A stretch of DNA of 64,000 bases from Ceratothoa steindachneri. Its lineage: Eukaryota > Arthropoda > Malacostraca > Isopoda > Cymothoidae. The number at the start of each line of letters is the position of its first letter. Within the stretch, counting starts at the first letter, position 1. Below are positions 58,571 to 64,000 of this stretch, one piece after another. The DNA lies in assembly GCA_963969495.1 (NCBI GenBank), contig OZ018324.1, positions 45,320,609-45,384,608 on the forward strand, in the 5' to 3' direction. Both the position numbers and the translations under genes were made by a program. Below the pieces are notes generated by a model that saw only the letters and a list, made by a program, of their open reading frames with translations, had not been told where the DNA came from and searched no databases.

Positions 58571-59620
58571 AGTGGCCCGGCGGTTTGCCTTCCTAGACAC
58601 CGTGCTGACGGGACTCAGCGCCCCTTCCTGCCCCAGGTTAGCCTCTTCTCATTCATTCTGACACTCTGTCCTCTTACCTTACTTCTTTACTTTGCATACA
58701 ATCTCTACAACAAATTTCTTTGGTCGGCCTCTTATTTCACAGGGTAGATGCCGACCAGCTTTTACTTATCCAACCATCCCAGATTGTGGCTAAAGGGGGA
58801 GAGGACAAGCCCCCCTTACCCCTGAGCTCGGGTTTGGAAAATGAGTTTTTAACAACCTGCTCAACGCCCACCCTCACCTTCCTCACACACCCTTTCTCTT
58901 TACTTTTCACAGTCTATCGACTTTAGGCCATGTCTAAGGTGGAGCCGCCATGCCCTTGGGGTGCAAGGTAACTACGCGGGAGAAGTGGCCTAAAATGGCA
59001 GGAGCTAATTTGGCTGGCCAAGTGTTCATCCTTCACAGCGGGCTACTGCGTGGGTTAATGAGCGATTGTATCCCGTGCTAAAAATGGCTCACCATGCCAA
59101 ATGATGAATCAAAAAATAATAATCCCCCATTACCTTTCTCTCGACCATCGTGGCAGCCACCCTCGGGCAGCTCCCCTGAAAAAAATGGAGTCCCCCCCTA
59201 TGCTTTCCAGGGGACATTAGAAATTTCTTATACCGAAGATGAGACTTACTCCTCTCCTTCTCTGGAGGTGCCCTTTGGTGCCTCCCTCTTTCCAGAAAGC
59301 ACGCAAGCGTTAGAAAATTGATCACTCCAGGTTAGAGCGCGTCGATAGGGCCAACCCCCTCAGGGAGGCAAGGGATGGAAGGGCCCGCTGGTCCTTGCCA
59401 CCTAACATCCTACACTCATGCGATAAGAGCCTACAGGGGTTACTTACTCTACGCGCTCCCCTCTCTTTCTCGACGGAAGAGAGGGGTGCAAGTACAGGAA
59501 CCCCCTATAGCCGCCTTTTTATTTTGTTTTCCTTATTCTTTCATTTTTTTAAAAATTGCCTAGTTGTAGGCTCTGTTGAGTACGGTGACAGTCACCATAT
59601 GGACTCCTAAATTAAAAAAA
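58571..59620 (+). mobile_element. Internally deleted derivative of the I-group LINE
   Basis: It shares the 5' UTR blocks of the 6.85 kb LINE, then a start codon region at 59,092 opening a 75-codon frame (59,094-59,321, Pro/Ser-rich), then directly the 3' hairpin (59,558-59,571), a GTACGGTGAC block, a GTCACCATATGGAC block and a poly(A) at about 59,613-59,620. ORF2 is absent. About 1.05 kb, so it can only have moved with help from a full LINE. The flanks TCTCTAATTGAAATCC (before) and TCTCGTATTCAAAAC (after) may be a diverged target duplication. Confidence 0.7.
59558..59571 (+). promoter_or_regulatory. 3' hairpin of the LINE derivative
   Basis: GCCTA-GTTG-TAGGC, in the same position relative to poly(A) as the hairpin of the full LINE, with a different loop. 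Confidence 0.5.
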
Positions 59621-59654
59621 GTCTCGTATTCAAAACATATAGAGGATTTAGCTT

Positions 59655-59880
59655 AAAAAACAGGTCCAAGTGCATTTGACATCCTCACACAAATTTTCAA
59701 CCACACTTTGTTCTATACAGTACCGATCAAAATAAAAGAACGCTTTTCTTTTATTTATCCTATATTTTTGCCTTATAAAATAGGTCAAAGTGCTTTAGAC
59801 ATGTTCATACAAATTTTCAACCACATTTTCTTCTTTTACACTACCGAGCAAAATAAGTGAACGATTTTCCTTTATTGAAA
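59655..59880. repeat. Tandem duplication, unit about 120 bp, Tc1-end-like
   Basis: Two units share CACAAATTTTCAACCACA-type text followed by CAGTACCGATCAAAATAAAAGAACG (first) and the ACTACCGAGCAAAATAAGTGAACG form (second). That last wording is like terminal repeats of Tc1 elements, so the duplication may be two stacked transposon ends of the Tc1-like relic to the right. Confidence 0.7.
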
Positions 59881-60289
59881 TATTTAAAAAAATATGAGTA
59901 GATAAATTAAATTTCCATGATACATAAAGGCATCTTATTATAATGATCCTAGCGTGTGCGTATGTGTCGGTCTGTGCATTTTAAAAAAATAAATTGAGAC
60001 CCCGACTCGAACTGTAGCAAAACAATTATTTTCTTTCACACCAATTTTGAATGAGTTGTGAAATAAAAACACTTTTCTCTCGCATGTATTTTCTTAATTT
60101 TGTGAGCGAAGCAAACAGCCGTCCCAGGCCTAGAAAAAATCGCACGTAGGGTGCATTATACGGAATTTACTAACCAAATCAAATATTGATACGTGCAAAA
60201 TAAGAGAACTTTCATTCACAGAATTGCTTGGATAGCAAATACACTAGAAACAAAGCAATATTTGCCAACGATGAAACTTAAGATACTAT

Positions 60290-60620
60290 ATATAGGGTAT
60301 TGGAGCGGTTGTTTTCTATTACTTCGGCGCAAAGACGACTACAAGATCTTTCTAGTTCTTTGCAAAATTATAATGTTATTTTGTTGCATTCTAACTCAAT
60401 TTTCTTGCATAAATCCATCACAGTTGAAGGCTGCTTTGTCTCGAACTTTGTATTCACTGATCTTCCACAGGTGCTCAATTGGGTTCACGTCCAAATAAAA
60501 CATCCCTCATACCATGCTGCGAACTCCCACATGCTTGGCAGACTTTGTAACACATTTGGGTTAGGTCTGTCACTTGCATCGCTTCGGAAAAAACGTCTGT
60601 CATGAGATCCAGTTTTAGAT
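60290..60620 (-). pseudogene. Tc1-like transposase d, internally deleted
   Basis: Minus strand DRRFFRSDASDRPNPNVLQS near 60,600-60,545, then a shift into a frame with LDVNPIEHLWKISEYKVRDK near 60,490-60,440. NPIEHLW carries the catalytic Glu of Tc1. The central part with the second Asp is missing, joined directly. The C-terminal end lies near 60,330. Confidence 0.7.
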
Positions 60621-61175
60621 TCAGTTTCAATAAAAGATGGGAAATAGGTGTGAGATAGTAAGGGAGTGAAGTTAGAAAAAGTGGAAATTTAGTGGAAGAA
60701 TTAGTGTGCCAGTACGTCTGGCAGTATCTCCATTTCTGCTTCTTAGGTTTAATTACGCTTAGATTAGATGTCATGAAAGTATTCGAGCCTTTGTATCCTG
60801 GAATACTTTTGTTGTGGCAGCAGAGATTACTCATTTAATATTGTCGTACATATGCGTTGCGTATGTACAGTGTCCTTTTTTGATCTTTTACTTTTTGATT
60901 AGTCTTTTGCTCTTTACTTGATTGATAAGTGTGTCCACTTGGGATCATTTTTTTTCTCATTTCTGATCGTACATATCGATCTCATTTGTAATTAAAAAAA
61001 AATAAATAATCTCATTCAGGTTGTGTGACCACTTTTGGTCTATTTTTTCTACTTTTTGACATACATGAACATGATCACATGTAATAAGTTCATGATCGGG
61101 TGTCCTATTAGGATTTTGATATTTTCCGGAGGTAATTTTCTATCTGTATAGTGAGACAGCGTCCTCTTGCGTACG
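60621..61175. other. No recognised gene
   Basis: The minus ORF 60,475-60,834 is mostly unassigned. At 60,846-60,868 there is a perfect 7-bp inverted repeat GTACATA...TATGTAC around a 9-base centre. The stretch 60,880-61,080 is T-rich and probably the 3' UTR of the LINE to the right. Confidence 0.4.
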
Positions 61176-61179
61176 CAGT

Positions 61180-63853
61180 TGGCTGCTGCCGAAATCACGT
61201 CGGTAGTGTTCATTTCGGTTTTCGAGATCGTGAAGTCTTATTTTTCGAAGAACTTCTTATGGCATTTAGGCAAAGATCTTGGACCATACATCCTTTGCTC
61301 TGTTGTGTAGTGTCACGTTGAGGGGTTCGACCTCAGCAAGGTCGTGTAGAGCACTCGACGGACGAAGTCACATAGGCTGACGTCCAGAATGTATCTTAGT
61401 GCCTTGTTCTTCACTGCTTGTGCCTTTCTGAGTTAATATTTACTGGCTAGGTGCATGGGAATGACGGAGTATAGTAGAATTGGCCTCACTAGGCTCATGA
61501 AGAGTTTTCTCTTATTCTTGGAGGAGAGTTTTCGGAACCGATATAGGCATTGCAGACTTCTCTTGGCCTGTGCGACCTTTGTTTTCAGGTGTTTGCCATA
61601 TCCTCTTGATGTAATCTCGATTCCAAGGACCCGAGCCTCACGTGAATATAGGTATATTTCGTCCCTGACCAATACGTCCGCTGTCTTTCTACGCCCAATG
61701 GGGAGGACCTTAAACTTTTCGACATTGGTGCATATCTTGACTCGGCTCTCGTAGGCTTTGAGGTTTTGGATCTCGCCGGCCGTCCTATTCGCTATGTCGG
61801 CTGGGTTTCGATAATCGCTGGTTATTACCTGCGATATATCGTCTGCCAGCTGGACATATAGGGCGTAGTCTTGGGTGGGTGTGGGAAGGTCACTCGTGTA
61901 CAGCGTGTATAGCGTCGGACTTAGGCACCCTCCTTGACGTACCCCGGTGTACATGGTAAAGGGCTGCCCTTCGTAATCATTTATACTAATGACAGCCTCC
62001 CGATCCTCATGGTAGTCACACAAGAGCTTTGTTATGGTTGTCTTCATGCCCAGGTCACTTATCCTACTCTTAAGGGTAGGCACTCACACTTCATTAAATG
62101 CTATTGCGATGTACTCAGTCATCAGGGCAAGTGCTGTCTCCGTCCCGAGTTTTTTGTGGAAGCCGTGCTGCTGTGGGTTGTAGAGCCTATTCGCATCCAA
62201 GTAACCCATCAGCCTGTCATTGATTAGCTTTTCGAATAGTTTCCCTATGAATTCGAGCAGGGATATTGGCCTGTAGCTTCTAATTTCCTCTTTAGATTTA
62301 CCTGTTTTGGGGAGGAAAATCATCCTGGCCCTCTTAAGCTAGTCAGGGAAGTACTTAGCGTTCAAGCACGCATTGAAGAGGTTGAGTATTGAGAGGTTAA
62401 AATCGTAAGGGGCATTCATCAGGTGGGCCCTGGTAATGCCAGAAATCCCCGGAGCCTTTTGCTTGGAACTTTTTATTGCCGCCTCATACTCCTCTGGGGT
62501 AAAGGGACGGCCTTCCTCCGTCCCCCACCGAGTGACTTCCACATAATAGTAAGGTGTTAGGGCCGGTCCACGTTCCTCCAAATATGCCATAACTTCCTCC
62601 TCATACTCCATGTTGAAGTCCTCGTTCTCCTATTCTGTGATGTTAGCTCCCTTCTCCAATGCTCCCTAAAATGATGGTCTGATCATCGGTGACCCGCACT
62701 TCGTCGATTTTGATGGCAATTTTCGACTTGCTGGGCAGAGTGCCGCTTAGCCTCTTGAGCTGGGCCGAAAATTTCTTAGGATCATTTTCGGTGTCCATTC
62801 CTGAAATAATGTCGTCCCAGAGAGCCCCGGATTCCTCGCTTATTAGATGCTTAATTTCCAGGCGAAGATTCCGGAATTCCCTGTGACGATGGGCTGATTT
62901 GCCATTAACACGGATCTCCTCGACTAGTTATTTTAGTCTATCCTTCCGCCAGATAATGGTCGCGTCCCATCGTGGTGCTAGGAGGGTTTTGAATTCGGCC
63001 CTTGGGATATCCGCTCTGTCCGCCTCTGTTATTTTGATCGTGATAATTTCTAGGTGCCTATCGAGATCTTCGAGCGTAGGCTCATCCAATCGCTCCTCCT
63101 GGTGTTCACATAGAATCCTCTTGTATTCTTCCAAGTTCACCTTGGGTAAACACCTGTGAGTTGGGACACTGATCTGTATGGGGACGTCGAGATCGTGGTG
63201 ATCATGCTAATATGGTCTGATGGAGTATAAGGGCCTGGGGCCCTCATATGATTTAGGATGAAGTTGGCATTAGTAAGAACGATGTCAGGTGTCGTGGAGG
63301 ACCTCCCAGTCAGGTACCTAGGAAACTCTGGACCGAATCTTTGCACTACGTCCCGTTCCATAAGGAGGCTCAGGGAGGCTCCTGATCAATTGAATGACTA
63401 TGTATAGCCAGCTTCTCTACATCGAGCATTGAGGTCTCCAATCAGAATGGCAGGGTGATTTCTCCTAAATAATCGCAGGAAGTTGGCGATAGGAAGGTAC
63501 AAGCGTCTTGGGGGTGGGTACCCCACTGCTACAATGAGGTCATCGATTGTCGTGCTGATCGTTACCGCAAGGTACGACTCCTTCAGGTTGGGGACTTCTT
63601 TGTACTTGATGCCCTTGTGCACGGCCAATGCGACACCATCGTATCTTTCATTGGTGTGACTAGTTGGAATGGTATCGTAGTTGTAGATTTTGACGGGGTT
63701 GGAGTTTCCGTCGAGACCGTGCTCCAAGATTAGGACAATGTCCGGGTCTACCTCTCTGATGATATTGTTATACACGAATTTCTTGCCTTCCCAACCATTC
63801 ACATTGAGTGAGAAAATCTTAAATTTGTTGACTATCATTACGTTAAATTGCAT
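61180..63853 (-). pseudogene. LINE ORF2 (Jockey/R1-like), motif A deleted
   Basis: The endonuclease is open at 63,398-63,853: SLNVNGWEGKK, ILEHGLDG (Glu), YDGVALAVHKGIKY and ILIGDLNARC (GDLN intact). Then PSDHISMITT near 63,220-63,190 in the next open block. The linker runs 63,140-62,620. RT: KSSKQKAPGISGI near 62,478-62,440, MIFLPKTGKSKEEIRSYRPIS at 62,323-62,261, QQHGFHKKLGTETAL near 62,173. The frame then hits a stop at 62,084 and resumes at 62,083 without the usual D..xAFDxVWH region, so motif A is deleted. TGVRQGGCLSP and LADDISQVI (catalytic Asp pair kept) follow within 61,960-61,830. The thumb ends near 61,180. Confidence 0.85.
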
Positions 63854-63855
63854 CT

Positions 63856-64000
63856 TTATTTACCTTGGAGGTTTTGAACTTTGGCCGGCGCTCCTCTTGC
63901 AAGTGATCTCACTCTGCCAGACCTCTTCTTATTAAACTGTTCCTGAGAGAGGTTAAAGCAAGATTCTGGGCTTAGCTCGATGCTTCCATCTTTTAACGCT
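63856..64000 (-). pseudogene. LINE ORF1, C-terminal end
   Basis: Open on the minus strand from the window edge to a TAA at 63,856-63,858, with a basic RKRSGRVRSL-like stretch. The stop is followed after two bases by the ATG of ORF2 (63,851-63,853), an arrangement known from LINEs that translate ORF2 by stop-restart. The rest of ORF1 lies outside the window. Confidence 0.6.

Noticed and set aside
60846..60868. Perfect short palindrome as a regulatory site
   Set aside because: A 7-bp arm inverted repeat is expected by chance in 64 kb of AT-rich sequence.

Overview
The window looks like a repeat-dense stretch of an animal nuclear genome. It is AT-rich, has no bacterial operon structure, and is packed with decayed metazoan transposable elements: Ty3/Gypsy and Gmr1-like LTR elements, several LINE clades, Penelope-like elements, at least five IS630-Tc1-mariner lineages and a hAT relic. 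An invertebrate, perhaps an arthropod or crustacean, is my best guess from the element mix; nothing fixes the species. I found no convincing host exon, tRNA or rRNA gene. All the coding I can name belongs to mobile elements, and nearly all of it is broken by stops, frameshifts or lost catalytic residues.

Layout. Positions 1-2,690 hold the 3' half of a Gmr1-like LTR retrotransposon with its integrase end upstream of reverse transcriptase (RT), then a probable LTR; a minus-strand Gypsy-type LTR follows at 2,745-3,201. From 4,760 to 10,700 there are a GIY-YIG tail of one Penelope-like element, a mariner relic, a near-complete minus-strand Penelope-like element interrupted by a 0.9 kb LTR-like insert, hammerhead-like motifs, and a LINE scrap. 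A 45-bp minisatellite (about 26 diverged units) occupies 11,723-12,868.

The dominant structure is a direct tandem duplication of about 12.36 kb. Copy 1 is 14,663-27,028 and copy 2 is 27,029-39,380, differing by roughly 1-2 percent in the stretches I compared. Each copy carries, in order: a minus-strand Jockey-like LINE, a DD37D-like (maT-type) transposase, an old transposase copy split by an unidentified 1.4 kb insert ending in (AT)n, a second copy of that transposase, two different Tc1-like transposases, and a plus-strand CR1/L2-like LINE. The junction joins the reading frames of two unrelated LINEs, with at most 2 bp of microhomology. The CR1-like LINE runs to its end only after copy 2 (to 40,238).

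From 41,502 to 48,349 lies a long minus-strand I-group LINE (zinc-knuckle ORF1; endonuclease, RT, RNase H and CCHC in ORF2), flanked by a diverged 19-bp target duplication. A 1.05 kb plus-strand element at 58,571-59,620 has the same 5' region and the same 3' hairpin and looks like an internally deleted, non-autonomous derivative. Between and beyond them are a hAT (SCAND3/ZBED5-like) relic, another Penelope-like relic, an L2-like LINE, a Gypsy 5' LTR with primer binding site, two or three Tc1/mariner relics, and at 61,180-64,000 a minus-strand LINE with an almost open ORF2 that has lost RT motif A.

The elements do not act together as a pathway. The region reads as a nested graveyard: LTR elements inserted in Penelope-like elements and LINEs, transposons in transposons, then a recent segmental duplication over the top.
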